Part shown: in pieces, positions 17,095 to 25,509 of the stretch
Position numbering within the stretch: position 1 is the first letter of the stretch
How the letters are laid out: every line of letters begins with the position of its first letter
Program-made: the position numbers and the translations under genes
Assembly (NCBI GenBank): GCA_030524545.1
Contig: JAUNGM010000016.1
Coordinates: 32,300-96,299 of the forward strand
DNA: 64,000 nucleotides
Source of the DNA: Eubacteriales bacterium
GTDB lineage: Bacteria; Bacillota; Clostridia; Lachnospirales; Lachnospiraceae
Reading direction: 5' to 3'
Notes under the pieces: model-generated
Databases searched by the model: none
What the model saw: only the letters and a program-made list of their open reading frames with translations
What the model was told of the DNA's origin: nothing

Positions 17095-17651
17095 TAATTA
17101 TCTGCAAAACGCCGGAGCATAGCTTTGCCTTCCCCCTGTATCAGGGCACAGATCATATCTATGAGTTCATCCGGTTCCTGCCGCATATCTTTTTCTATCC
17201 AGTCCATGACAATCCCGCCCAATCCATGGGTGTAAAACATTGCCACAAACTCTTTCTTCTCCTCGGATATCTCTATATCCTGCGATTCCATTTCCACTAC
17301 ATTCCGAATAAGAATGAAAATCTGCCGGATCATAAATTTTGTAAGATGCTCTTTGCTTGTAGAACGGAAGGTACCCATGATAAATTTTTTATTGTCAAGG
17401 GCATAGTCAAACAGAAACTTCATTCCCTGCTCCCAGGATTTTTCTGCCCTGGTCTTCTCCAGCACAGATTCCGTCTCACTTACAAAAATCCACTGTACCA
17501 GATCATAAATGTCCCTGAAATGATAGTAAAACGTATGGCGGTTAATTCCGCATTCCTGTGCCAGATCCGTGACTGTGATTTTGGACAGAGGCTTTTTTTC
17601 CATCATTTTTTTCAGGGAGGCAGCCAGTGCCCTTTTGGTTATCTGCGACAT
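17094..17651 (-). CDS. TetR/AcrR family transcriptional regulator
   Basis: A 185-residue regulator with an N-terminal TetR helix-turn-helix (KITVTDLAQECGINRHTFYY, residues ~24-43) and a helical ligand-binding C-terminal domain. It resembles the family in which the C-terminal domain takes diverse ligands (as in dihydroxyacetone kinase regulators). I chose the ATG at 17651 because GAGGTG precedes it by seven bases; a GTG nine bases upstream overlaps that site. Downstream on the same strand lies the radical SAM gene, its probable target. Confidence 0.88.
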   Translation of the reverse strand: MSQITKRALAASLKKMMEKKPLSKITVTDLAQECGINRHTFYYHFRDIYDLVQWIFVSETESVLEKTRAEKSWEQGMKFLFDYALDNKKFIMGTFRSTSKEHLTKFMIRQIFILIRNVVEMESQDIEISEEKKEFVAMFYTHGLGGIVMDWIEKDMRQEPDELIDMICALIQGEGKAMLRRFADN

Positions 17652-17695
17652 ATGTATCACCTCAAATTCTTATCCTGTGCAGAACAAACAATCGC

Positions 17696-18631
17696 TCATC
17701 GAACATTTTTCAGAGTAAACGCTCTGGCATTTTCAAAGAAGATCTTATCTGTCAGAACTCTGCCAAAGCCTTCCCGTTCCATTGCCTCACGAATCAGGGG
17801 GATAGATTCTACTCCATAAAACCCTTTTGGAAAACGGTCGCTGCTTCCGTCCAGATCACCGCCGAAAGCCAGCACATCTTCTCCTCCCATCTCCAGGATC
17901 ACATCCATATGGCGAAGCACATCCGTAATCTCAGGCTTCTCCCCCACAAACTCCGAAAACAGATTCATTCCAATCAGACCTTTTCTCCGGATCAGCTCCC
18001 GGATCTGTTCCTTCCGCAGGTTGCGCGGCTGGTCACACACAGCTCTTACATTCGAATGGGATGCCATTACCGGACGGTCTGTCATGCTGAAAATCTCCTC
18101 AGCTCCCGCATCGGACAGGTGGGAGATATCCAAAACGATATTCTGCTCAAGAAGCATCCGGACAGTATTCCTCCCCTGTTCCGTAAGCCCTTTGGACTGG
18201 TCTGTCGGAGAACCGCAGGCATACTGGTTTTCATAGTTCCAGGTGAGCATGGCAAAACGGATTCCAAAATCCCGGATCTGTTCCGCAAGATTTCCCATAA
18301 TGGACAGATCCTCTATGGATAAAAAGGCAGCGGCCTTTCCGGCTTTATGCGCCAGTTCCATTTCTTCCCCGCTCCTGCACCAGGTTAGCCTGTCCGCCTC
18401 TGCCTGAAGAAGCGAAACGGCCCTGTCATACAGACGGCGGAAGTTCTCCTCCGGTTCCCTTCCCATTTCCTGATAATCCTTCCATATAGCAAATATCTGG
18501 GTATACCTCTCTGCGAAACCGCTGACTCTCTTCAGATCCACATTGCACCGGTTTTCCCCAAGCGTCCCCTGGCCTTCTTTCATATTGGTCAGTGTATCCG
18601 CATGGCAGTCAAAATAATGAAATCTATCCAT
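17696..18631 (-). CDS. membrane dipeptidase, peptidase family M19
   Basis: A 311-residue zinc dipeptidase of family M19 (renal dipeptidase type). Metal-binding and catalytic motifs are visible: FDCHADTLTNM at the N terminus, FLSIEDLS (the bridging Glu region), ISHLSDAGAEEIF, ASHSNVRAVCDQPRNL and FGGDLDGSSD. There is no signal peptide, so it is probably cytoplasmic and cleaves dipeptides. I chose the ATG at 18631, preceded by AAGGGATTGAT, over an upstream GTG overlapping the HisA stop codon. The spacing to hisA (35 bases) suggests cotranscription, an unusual pairing. Confidence 0.9.
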   Translation of the reverse strand: MDRFHYFDCHADTLTNMKEGQGTLGENRCNVDLKRVSGFAERYTQIFAIWKDYQEMGREPEENFRRLYDRAVSLLQAEADRLTWCRSGEEMELAHKAGKAAAFLSIEDLSIMGNLAEQIRDFGIRFAMLTWNYENQYACGSPTDQSKGLTEQGRNTVRMLLEQNIVLDISHLSDAGAEEIFSMTDRPVMASHSNVRAVCDQPRNLRKEQIRELIRRKGLIGMNLFSEFVGEKPEITDVLRHMDVILEMGGEDVLAFGGDLDGSSDRFPKGFYGVESIPLIREAMEREGFGRVLTDKIFFENARAFTLKNVR

Positions 18632-18666
18632 ATCAATCCCTTCTTCACTGTCCGCAGGGCATAAAA

Positions 18667-19437
18667 TCACTGCAGCCTTTTTAAAGTTTCAAACGGAATG
18701 GTTCCCCCGAACAGATCCAGGGCGCTTCCTACTGTGACATCCAGGCGGGACTGCCCTGCACGCCGGAGGATTTCAATATCCTCCATGCTGCCGACTCCTC
18801 CTGCGTATGTGATCGGGCAATCATGATACTTCGCAAGCAGTTCGGCAAGTTCCGTCTCAATGCCGCGCGCTTTGCCCTCTACGTCTACGGCATGTACCAG
18901 AAATTCATCGCAGTAACTTCCAAGCGTCTTCATATTCTCCAAAGTTACCGGGACTTCCGTAAATTTCTGCCAACGGTCAGTTACAATATAATACCGCCCG
19001 TCCTTTTTGCGGCAGCTTAGATCCAGTACCAGATGCCTGCGGCCCACAGCCGCTTTCATCTTTTCAAGATTCTCCCAGGAGATCTTTCCGTTTTTAAATA
19101 CATAGGAAGTGACGATCACATGGCTGGCTCCTGCATCCAGATAAACGGACGCATTCTCCGGGCAGACACCGCCGCCAAGCTGGAGTCCGCCCGGATATGT
19201 ACGGAGTGCCAGGAGTGCCTGCTCTTTTGTCGCTTCAAAATAAGGGGAATCACTGCTGTTTAAGAGGATCACATGCCCTCCCCGGATTCCTGCATCTCTG
19301 TAAAGAGCTGCATAAAAAGAAGCATCCTGCTCCGATACAAAATTCTCCGTGGCCCGGTCCCCGGAATCCTTCAGGCTGCCTCCCACAATCTGCTTCACTT
19401 TTCCATTATGTATATCAATACATGGCCGAAATCTCAT
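18667..19437 (-). CDS. hisA: eukaryotic-type HisA isomerase
   Basis: A 256-residue TIM-barrel enzyme of the eukaryotic HIS6-like HisA group, which isomerises the ProFAR intermediate of histidine synthesis. Signatures are FRPCIDIHNGKVKQIVGGSL at the N terminus (catalytic Asp in CIDIHNGK), LQLGGGVCPENA, HAVDVEGKARGIETEL and ITYAGGVGSMEDIEIL. Bacterial HisA normally lies with hisF and hisH; here no other his gene is present and the next gene is a dipeptidase. I chose the ATG at 19437 because GGAGG lies five bases upstream. Confidence 0.85.
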   Translation of the reverse strand: MRFRPCIDIHNGKVKQIVGGSLKDSGDRATENFVSEQDASFYAALYRDAGIRGGHVILLNSSDSPYFEATKEQALLALRTYPGGLQLGGGVCPENASVYLDAGASHVIVTSYVFKNGKISWENLEKMKAAVGRRHLVLDLSCRKKDGRYYIVTDRWQKFTEVPVTLENMKTLGSYCDEFLVHAVDVEGKARGIETELAELLAKYHDCPITYAGGVGSMEDIEILRRAGQSRLDVTVGSALDLFGGTIPFETLKRLQ

Positions 19438-19523
19438 CTTTACCTCCGAAATCATTCATGTATTGATAATAACATTAAATCATCAGGCGCGCAATACTCA
19501 TGCTCCTCTGCATAACGGATCCA

Positions 19524-19991
19524 TTATCTTCCGTTTGCGGCATTATCTACTGCGTCACCTACATCTTCTACTGCATCGCCTACACCATCACCCAGATCCT
19601 TTACGCTGTTGCCAAGCTCACCGGATACGGTTCCGTCGTTGGTTGTGTCATCATTTACGCCATCTGTAGTATTATCGTCTACTGCATCATTGTTGTCTGC
19701 CATATTATCCTCGACCGCATTATCATCAACAGCCGTATTGCCGGCAGCAGTACCGTTATTATCATTTACAGCATTATTATTCGTGTTTGTTCCATTGCCT
19801 GTATTATTGGTATCGTCGTTTACCGTATTATCCTCTGATACATCATCATTTGTATTATCATTCGCATTATCCTCAGCTGCTGTACCGGATTCATCCGCGG
19901 CATTGTTTCCATTATCGGTTCCGCAGGCTGTCAGCATGCACAAAGCCAGCACCATCAGGGTGCTCATCAGAATTTTTTTCATTTTTTTCAT
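19524..19991 (-). CDS. Asn/Asp-rich lipoprotein
   Basis: A 155-residue predicted lipoprotein. The N terminus MKKMKKILMSTLMVLALCML leads to a lipobox LTAC, with the lipid-bearing cysteine near residue 24. The mature part is extremely rich in Asn, Asp, Thr, Ala and Gly, with runs such as NTNNNAVNDNNG and DDNAVEDNMADNND, and ends in repeats of GDxVGDAVEDVGDAVDN. No hydrophobic core or known domain is visible, so it is probably disordered and surface-exposed. The ATG at 19991 follows AAGGAGATAAACAG. It lies downstream of dapB beyond a terminator, so it is probably independent. The function is unknown. Confidence 0.75.
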   Translation of the reverse strand: MKKMKKILMSTLMVLALCMLTACGTDNGNNAADESGTAAEDNANDNTNDDVSEDNTVNDDTNNTGNGTNTNNNAVNDNNGTAAGNTAVDDNAVEDNMADNNDAVDDNTTDGVNDDTTNDGTVSGELGNSVKDLGDGVGDAVEDVGDAVDNAANGR

Positions 19992-20086
19992 TCTGTTTAT
20001 CTCCTTTTCCTTGGATTTAAAATTTCTTGTAATGGTAATATGCACACTTTACAAAAATCCTATTCTGGAAGAAAAAGGAAATAAAA

Positions 20087-20110
20087 TACCCCGCTGCAAG
20101 CAACGGGGTA
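20087..20110 (-). terminator. dapB: intrinsic terminator of dapB
   Basis: TACCCCG (20087-20093) and CGGGGTA (20104-20110) form a perfect seven-base stem; on the minus strand it is followed by TTTTATTTCC. It ends the cobA-dapA-dapB transcript. Confidence 0.85.
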
Positions 20111-20140
20111 TGCCTTTCTTTATTCTTTTAATGATTTCTT

Positions 20141-20899
20141 TTATCCGTTAATGACATCGCTCATGTCATATCTTCCGGCTGGTTTTCCTGCAAGGAATTT
20201 CGCAGCCTCAATGGCACCCTTGCCAAAAACAGCTTTGGAATGTGCCGTATGCTTGAATTCGATCACTTCATCCGGGCCGGCAAAAATAACCTCGTGTTCA
20301 CCTACGATTGTGCCACCGCGCACTGCAGACAGGCCGATTTCTTTGCTGTCACGCAGTTCTCTTCTCTGGCTGCGGTCATATACATAATGATATGCGCCGT
20401 CCATTGCCTCATTCAGGCTGTCTGCCAGAGCTAATGCCGTACCGCTCGGAGCGTCTAACTTCAGTTTATGATGGCGCTCTACGATCTCCATGTCAAAACC
20501 TGCTGCTGCCAGAACTTTTGCAGCATCCTGGATCAGTTTCATCAAAGTGTTGATACCAAGAGACATGTTGGCGGATTTCAGCACTGCCACCTTTCCTGCT
20601 GTCTCTTCAATCTTCGCAAGCTGAGCATCGCTTAAGCCCGTTGTACAGACAACCACCGGAATCCGGCGCTCCACGCTGTAATCCAGAAGGGCATCCACTG
20701 CTTTTGCTGAAGAAAAGTCAATGATCGCATCTGCTTCTACCTGACATGCATGAATATCTGTAAATACAGGATAGCTGTTCTTCCCCTGATCTGCAATATC
20801 AATTCCTGCCACAATCTCTACATCCGCATCCTGCTCTGCAAGACCCGAAATCACCTGGCCCATGTGGCCGTTGCAGCCGTGCATGATAATTCTAACCAT
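20141..20899 (-). CDS. dapB: 4-hydroxy-tetrahydrodipicolinate reductase
   Basis: DapB, 252 residues, which reduces 4-hydroxy-tetrahydrodipicolinate with NAD(P)H in the diaminopimelate/lysine pathway. The NAD(P)-binding N terminus VRIIMHGCNGHMGQVISGL and the substrate-site motif EIVERHHKLKLDAPSGTAL (with the catalytic HH/K) are intact. The start at 20899 follows AGAGGAGATGGAAC. It is the last gene of cobA-dapA-dapB, separated from dapA by an AT-rich tandem-repeat spacer of 138 bases. Confidence 0.97.
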   Translation of the reverse strand: MVRIIMHGCNGHMGQVISGLAEQDADVEIVAGIDIADQGKNSYPVFTDIHACQVEADAIIDFSSAKAVDALLDYSVERRIPVVVCTTGLSDAQLAKIEETAGKVAVLKSANMSLGINTLMKLIQDAAKVLAAAGFDMEIVERHHKLKLDAPSGTALALADSLNEAMDGAYHYVYDRSQRRELRDSKEIGLSAVRGGTIVGEHEVIFAGPDEVIEFKHTAHSKAVFGKGAIEAAKFLAGKPAGRYDMSDVING

Positions 20900-20952
20900 G
20901 TTCCATCTCCTCTTCCTTATCTATAGTAAAACAAATCTCTGAAGCAAACTAT

Positions 20953-21010
20953 TGGCTTCTATTGTTTGGCTTCTATTATTTTGCTTCTATTGTTTTGCTT
21001 ATTTGCTTTT
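20953..21010. repeat. imperfect tandem repeat between dapA and dapB
   Basis: Three to four copies of a 14-15 base unit GGCTTCTATTGTTTT (variants with GCTTCTATTATTTT) fill the spacer between dapA and dapB. On the transcribed strand the unit reads AATAGAAGCAAA and is purine-rich, so it could affect translation or stability of dapB. It may also simply be slippage. Confidence 0.5.
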
Positions 21011-21037
21011 ATTTGTTTTTGTATGCTTACTTCTGCT

Positions 21038-21931
21038 TTATGCAAGCTTAATGCCGAAATCTTTCATGGCTGCAGCCAGTTTTTCTTTATTGGCTTCTTC
21101 CATCTCACAAAGCGGCATACGAAGAGGGCCGACTTCCATTCCCATCAGATTCAGGGCAGTCTTTACAGGAATCGGGTTTACTTCGCAGAACAGTGCATTG
21201 ATCAGCGGAATCGCATCAAGCTGGATCTTAGCTGCACCTGCGGTATCTCCTTCCAGGAACTTCATGACCATATCATGTGTTTCCTTAGGAGCAACGTTGG
21301 ATAATACGGAAATAACACCAAGTCCGCCCAGGGAAAGAATCGGAACTACCTGGTCATCATTGCCGGAGTATAACTCCAGACATCCGTCAGCCATAGACAT
21401 GGTCTTGGCAATCTGGGACAGATCTCCGCTGGCGGCTTTCAGACCGACAATATTCTTCACATTCTTAGCCAGTGCGACTGCTGTTGCAGGCTGAATGTTG
21501 CATCCTGTACGGCTCGGAACATTGTACATAATGATCGGAGTCTCCGGTACTGCATTGGCAATTGCGTTATAATGTGCGATCAGCCCTTTCTGGGTTGCCT
21601 TATTGTAGTATGGAGTTACGATCAGAAGAGCATCCGCACCATAGGAAGCGGCTTCCTTAGACATCATGATTGCAGTTTCCGTACAGTTAGAGCCGGTTCC
21701 CGCAATAACAGGAACACGCTTAGCAACTTTATCGATTGCATACTTAATTGTCTGGAGATGCTCTCCATGAGTCATCGTAGAAGATTCTCCTGTTGTTCCG
21801 CAGATAATAATCGCATCAGTGCTGTTCGCAATCTGAAATTCGATCAATTCTCCAAGTTTATCATAATTCACCTTACCATCATCATACATCGGTGTCACGA
21901 TTGCGACGCCTGCGCCTTTAAAAACTGCCAT
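21038..21931 (-). CDS. dapA: 4-hydroxy-tetrahydrodipicolinate synthase
   Basis: DapA, 297 residues, a TIM-barrel lyase condensing pyruvate with aspartate semialdehyde. The motifs CGTTGESSTMTHGEH, VIAGTGSN and IIMYNVPSRTGCN are present, and the Schiff-base lysine lies in VGLKAASGDL (around residue 165). I chose the ATG at 21931: GGAGG is seven bases upstream, and an ATG two codons earlier is too close to it. It follows the adenosyltransferase gene by only 13 bases, so they are cotranscribed. Confidence 0.97.
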   Translation of the reverse strand: MAVFKGAGVAIVTPMYDDGKVNYDKLGELIEFQIANSTDAIIICGTTGESSTMTHGEHLQTIKYAIDKVAKRVPVIAGTGSNCTETAIMMSKEAASYGADALLIVTPYYNKATQKGLIAHYNAIANAVPETPIIMYNVPSRTGCNIQPATAVALAKNVKNIVGLKAASGDLSQIAKTMSMADGCLELYSGNDDQVVPILSLGGLGVISVLSNVAPKETHDMVMKFLEGDTAGAAKIQLDAIPLINALFCEVNPIPVKTALNLMGMEVGPLRMPLCEMEEANKEKLAAAMKDFGIKLA

Positions 21932-21944
21932 TTGCATTCCTCCT

Positions 21945-22484
21945 TTATTCTTCCGTAAAACTTTTATTGGAATTTTCACATTCCGGGGTCTCCATTGGGG
22001 TTTCCATTGTCAGAGTTGTCACACAGTCAACATAGCTTCTCAGTGTCTCCGGCAGTTCCCGCCCCGTCATAATAATGTGCATGGGTTCCCTTTTCAGTTT
22101 CAGAATATCCGCCATAGTGTCTACCTCGGCGATTCCGCTGTCCAAAAGTCCAAGTATCTCATCCAGCACCAGAACATCACATTCCTGCGTAGCCACGACC
22201 TTCCTGGCAAAGTTCAGTCCATTGAGGATATTCTGCTTCTCTTCCGCCTTCTCCTGGTCATCAAGCTCATCATAGCAGATATCGCGCTTCTCAAAGCGGA
22301 AAATCTTAATATCCAGATCCTCCAGATTCTGCAGAAAATCCATTGCCTGCCGCTCTTTGCCTTTCATGAACTGAATGATGATCACACTCTGTCCTTCTGT
22401 CGCAGCCCTGAGACTCTGTCCCATAGCAAGGGTGGTTTTCCCTTTTGCGGTGCCGCAGTATACTTCTGTTAATCCTTTTTCCAT
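21945..22484 (-). CDS. cobA: cob(I)alamin adenosyltransferase, CobA/BtuR type
   Basis: A 179-residue corrinoid adenosyltransferase of the CobA/CobO/BtuR fold (P-loop ATPase-like), which attaches the adenosyl group to corrinoids. The P-loop is CGTAKGKTTLAMGQ (residues 10-23), close to the usual GNGKGKTT. IIIQFMKGKERQAMDF and VLVLDEILGLLDSGI (Walker B-like) also match the family. There is no other B12 gene nearby; instead it overlaps the dapA transcript. The start at 22484 follows AAGAGGAATTTTT. An EutT or PduO-type enzyme is excluded by the P-loop fold. Confidence 0.9.
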   Translation of the reverse strand: MEKGLTEVYCGTAKGKTTLAMGQSLRAATEGQSVIIIQFMKGKERQAMDFLQNLEDLDIKIFRFEKRDICYDELDDQEKAEEKQNILNGLNFARKVVATQECDVLVLDEILGLLDSGIAEVDTMADILKLKREPMHIIMTGRELPETLRSYVDCVTTLTMETPMETPECENSNKSFTEE

Positions 22485-22740
22485 AAAAATTCCTCTTATT
22501 GTTTATACCCATTCGGGCATCCCATTATTGGCGCACCAAATGCGCCGGACAAAATGTAACGCCTTACGCCGGAATCTCACGATTCCGCTATAGATTATCC
22601 ATTGAAACCAAAGGCTCTCTTCGTTCGTGCCCGGTTTCCTTCCGATAATTCATATTACCTCAGATTGGCCGGAATTGCAAGCCCGGTGTTTATTTCCCGG
22701 AATTATTTTTTATCACTTTACCAGGAAAAAGTCTTTTAGG
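22485..22740. other. intergenic region with inverted repeats
   Basis: No gene was recognised. Short inverted repeats are visible: GGCGC/GCGCC (about 22532-22548) and CGGAATC/GATTCCG (about 22570-22588). They could be the terminator of the SSB-like gene or upstream control of cobA. Confidence 0.4.
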
Positions 22741-23367
22741 CTACTCAATATACTCCAGTTTACTGACGGAAACCTCATATGCCGTACGCTTTTCTGTCTC
22801 ATTATCTCCGATCTTTTTCATGTATTCCCTGCTCTGGATACGTCCCCACAGCAGAACATGTCCCCCAACACTGAATGCGGATGCATATCGGGCATTTCGT
22901 CCCCAGCAGATGCACGGTATGTAATCGGATTTGCCATACGGCCGGTTTACTGCCAGAAGCAGGTCAGCAATTTCTCTGCCAAGAGGTGTCTTGCGGTATA
23001 CGGGCGGCTTACAGATATATCCGTCCAGAAAAATCTGGTTCACAGTAATGGAATCATCCTCTTCTTCCACAAATTTCAGTTCCCGTGCAAACACAGAAAG
23101 CACCAGCCGGTTCCTCTTTTCCTCATGCCGGTTATAGGAGCGGAATTGCCCGTGAATCTCAATATACTCCCCTATATAATCCTGTGTCACATCCACCAGA
23201 CGCTCCGATACCATGACCGGAATCCTGTCTTCGGAATCGCTCAGCCGCTTTACCAGAAGCTCCATCGTATAGAAGCCCTCCCCAAATACCTGGTGACTGA
23301 ACGTAAAGCCTGTATCAATTCTCCCCATGATTGATACCTGATTGTTTTCAATGATTTTGTCTGCCAT
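22741..23367 (-). CDS. SSB-like protein with two OB folds
   Basis: A 208-residue protein with two single-stranded-DNA-binding-like OB segments. The first (about 8-100) carries NQVSIMGRIDTGF and IEIHGQFRSYNRHEEKRN. The second (about 108-208) carries NQIFLDGYICKPPVYR, TPLGREIADLLLAVNRPYGK and YIPCICWGRNA, very like canonical SSB. The acidic C-terminal tail of true SSB is absent. So it is probably an accessory SSB paralogue, not the essential gene. It starts at 23367 behind AAGGAAGGAGAACTGTATT and is divergent from typA. Confidence 0.82.
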   Translation of the reverse strand: MADKIIENNQVSIMGRIDTGFTFSHQVFGEGFYTMELLVKRLSDSEDRIPVMVSERLVDVTQDYIGEYIEIHGQFRSYNRHEEKRNRLVLSVFARELKFVEEEDDSITVNQIFLDGYICKPPVYRKTPLGREIADLLLAVNRPYGKSDYIPCICWGRNARYASAFSVGGHVLLWGRIQSREYMKKIGDNETEKRTAYEVSVSKLEYIE

Positions 23368-23585
23368 AATACAGTTCTCCTTCCTCTTTGGGTATTTTGT
23401 CTATACTATGTTTATGAGTACATGCCTGTATTTATGACTGAAATTAAAAAAAATTTTTCCAATGCCTTGTAATCTGCGAAAATTGTGGTAAACTGGATTG
23501 TCGTATCATGTTTGCTTAAAAACCATTAATATAGAAGAAACTGAAATTAGCGAAAGAAATTTAATTTAGAAAGGATTGCGATTTT

Positions 23586-25418
23586 ATGAAAATCAAACGC
23601 GAAGACGTACGCAACGTAGCCATTATCGCCCACGTAGACCACGGCAAAACCACTCTTGTAGACCAGCTTCTGAAGCAAAGCGGTGTATTCCGTGAGAACC
23701 AGGAAGTACAGGAACGTGTCATGGACTCCAATGATATTGAACGTGAAAGAGGCATTACGATTCTCTCCAAAAATACAGCCGTTCATTACAACGGCGTTAA
23801 GATCAATATCATCGACACCCCGGGACATGCGGATTTCGGCGGTGAGGTAGAGCGTGTACTGAAAATGGTAGACGGCGTAATCCTTCTGGTAGATGCCTTT
23901 GAAGGAGCAATGCCCCAGACTAAATTTGTTCTGAAAAAAGCCCTGGAACTGGATCTTCATGTTATTGTCTGTATCAATAAGATTGACCGTCCGGAAGCAC
24001 GACCGGATGAGGTCATTGACGAGGTACTGGAACTTCTCATGGATCTGGAGGCTTCCGACGAACAGCTCGACTGCCCGTTCCTCTATGCTTCCGCAAAAGC
24101 AGGCCATGCGGTTCTGGATCTGAAGGACACTCCTGAAAACATGGCTCCGCTGTTTGAAACAATTCTGAAATATATCCCGGCCCCGGAAGGTGACCCGGAA
24201 GCAGATACCCAGGTACTGATCAGCACCATTGATTATAACGAATATGTCGGCCGTATCGGTGTCGGCAAAGTAGAAAACGGCAAGATTGCCGTGAATCAGG
24301 AGCTTACCCTCCTCAATCACCACGATATAGACAAGCGCCAGAAAGTAAAGATCAGCAAGCTATACGAATTTGACGGACTGAATAAAATTGAAGTAAAGGA
24401 AGCTTCCGTAGGCTCTATTGTTGCGATTTCCGGTATTTCCGAAATTCATATCGGAGATACGCTCTGCGGCGGTGAAAATCCGGAAGCCATACCGTTCCAG
24501 AAAATTTCCGAACCTACCATTGCCATGAATTTCATTGTCAATGACAGCCCTCTGGCAGGCCAGGAAGGTAAATATATCACCTCCCGCCACCTGCGCGACC
24601 GTCTTTACAGGGAATTAAATACGGATGTCAGCCTTCGAGTAGAGGATACGGACAGCACCGAATGCTTCAAGGTTTCCGGCCGCGGAGAGCTTCATCTGTC
24701 CGTACTTATCGAAAATATGCGGCGTGAAGGCTACGAGTTTGCAGTCAGCAAACCCGAGGTTCTCTTCCGTTTTGACGAAAGAGGCAAAAAACTGGAGCCC
24801 ATGGAAATCGCCTATGTAGATGTTCCGGAGGAATTTTCCGGTACAGTCATCCAGAAACTCAGTGAGCGCAAGGGCGAGCTGCAGGGCATGAGTACCGCAA
24901 GCGATGGCTCTGTTCGTCTGGAATTCCACATTCCATCCAGGGGACTGATCGGATTCCGCGGAGAATTCCTGACCTCCACTAAGGGAACTGGTATCCTGAA
25001 TACCATTTTTGACGGCTACTCTCCGTATAAAGGAGATTTCCAGTACCGCAAGCAGGGTTCCCTGATTGCATTCGAGGCAGGCGAAGCCGTTACCTACGGC
25101 CTGTTTTCCGCCCAGGAGCGAGGCACCCTCTTTATCGGACCCGGGGAAAAGGTTTACAGCGGCATGGTCATCGGCCAGAACGGCAAGGCAGAGGATATCG
25201 AGCTGAATGTCTGCAAGACTAAGCATCTGACCAACACCCGTTCCTCTTCCGCTGACGAAGCCCTGAAGCTGACTCCGCCTAAAGTATTAAGCCTGGAACA
25301 GGCCATCGAATTCATCGACCGTGACGAGCTTCTGGAGGTAACACCCAAGAGCCTCCGTATCCGTAAGAGAATTCTGGATGCAAGAGACAGAAAGAGAGCG
25401 GCTTTCCGTAAAGAATAA
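23586..25418 (+). CDS. typA: ribosome-associated GTPase TypA/BipA
   Basis: A 610-residue translational GTPase with the standard elements: [19 protein letters not shown] (P-loop), [13 protein letters not shown] (switch I), [16 protein letters not shown] (switch II), [15 protein letters not shown] and the typical TypA C-terminal domain ([27 protein letters not shown]). It helps 50S assembly and stress adaptation. The start at 23586 follows AGAAAGGATTGCGATTTT. Monocistronic, with a hairpin after the stop. Confidence 0.98.
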   Translation: MKIKREDVRNVAIIAHVDHGKTTLVDQLLKQSGVFRENQEVQERVMDSNDIERERGITILSKNTAVHYNGVKINIIDTPGHADFGGEVERVLKMVDGVILLVDAFEGAMPQTKFVLKKALELDLHVIVCINKIDRPEARPDEVIDEVLELLMDLEASDEQLDCPFLYASAKAGHAVLDLKDTPENMAPLFETILKYIPAPEGDPEADTQVLISTIDYNEYVGRIGVGKVENGKIAVNQELTLLNHHDIDKRQKVKISKLYEFDGLNKIEVKEASVGSIVAISGISEIHIGDTLCGGENPEAIPFQKISEPTIAMNFIVNDSPLAGQEGKYITSRHLRDRLYRELNTDVSLRVEDTDSTECFKVSGRGELHLSVLIENMRREGYEFAVSKPEVLFRFDERGKKLEPMEIAYVDVPEEFSGTVIQKLSERKGELQGMSTASDGSVRLEFHIPSRGLIGFRGEFLTSTKGTGILNTIFDGYSPYKGDFQYRKQGSLIAFEAGEAVTYGLFSAQERGTLFIGPGEKVYSGMVIGQNGKAEDIELNVCKTKHLTNTRSSSADEALKLTPPKVLSLEQAIEFIDRDELLEVTPKSLRIRKRILDARDRKRAAFRKE

Positions 25419-25428
25419 ACCACATGGC

Positions 25429-25464
25429 AATTCCCCGCAAAGATGTTGATCTATGCGGGGAATT
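25429..25464 (+). terminator. typA: hairpin after typA
   Basis: AATTCCCCGCA (25429-25439) and TGCGGGGAATT (25454-25464) form an 11-base perfect stem between typA and the convergent nuclease-like gene. The base after it is not a strong T-run (CGTATATATATTC), so it may terminate both directions by structure. Confidence 0.6.
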
Positions 25465-25509
25465 CGTATATATATTCAACAGATTTTTTCATTTGTCTGT
25501 TCAGGCTTT

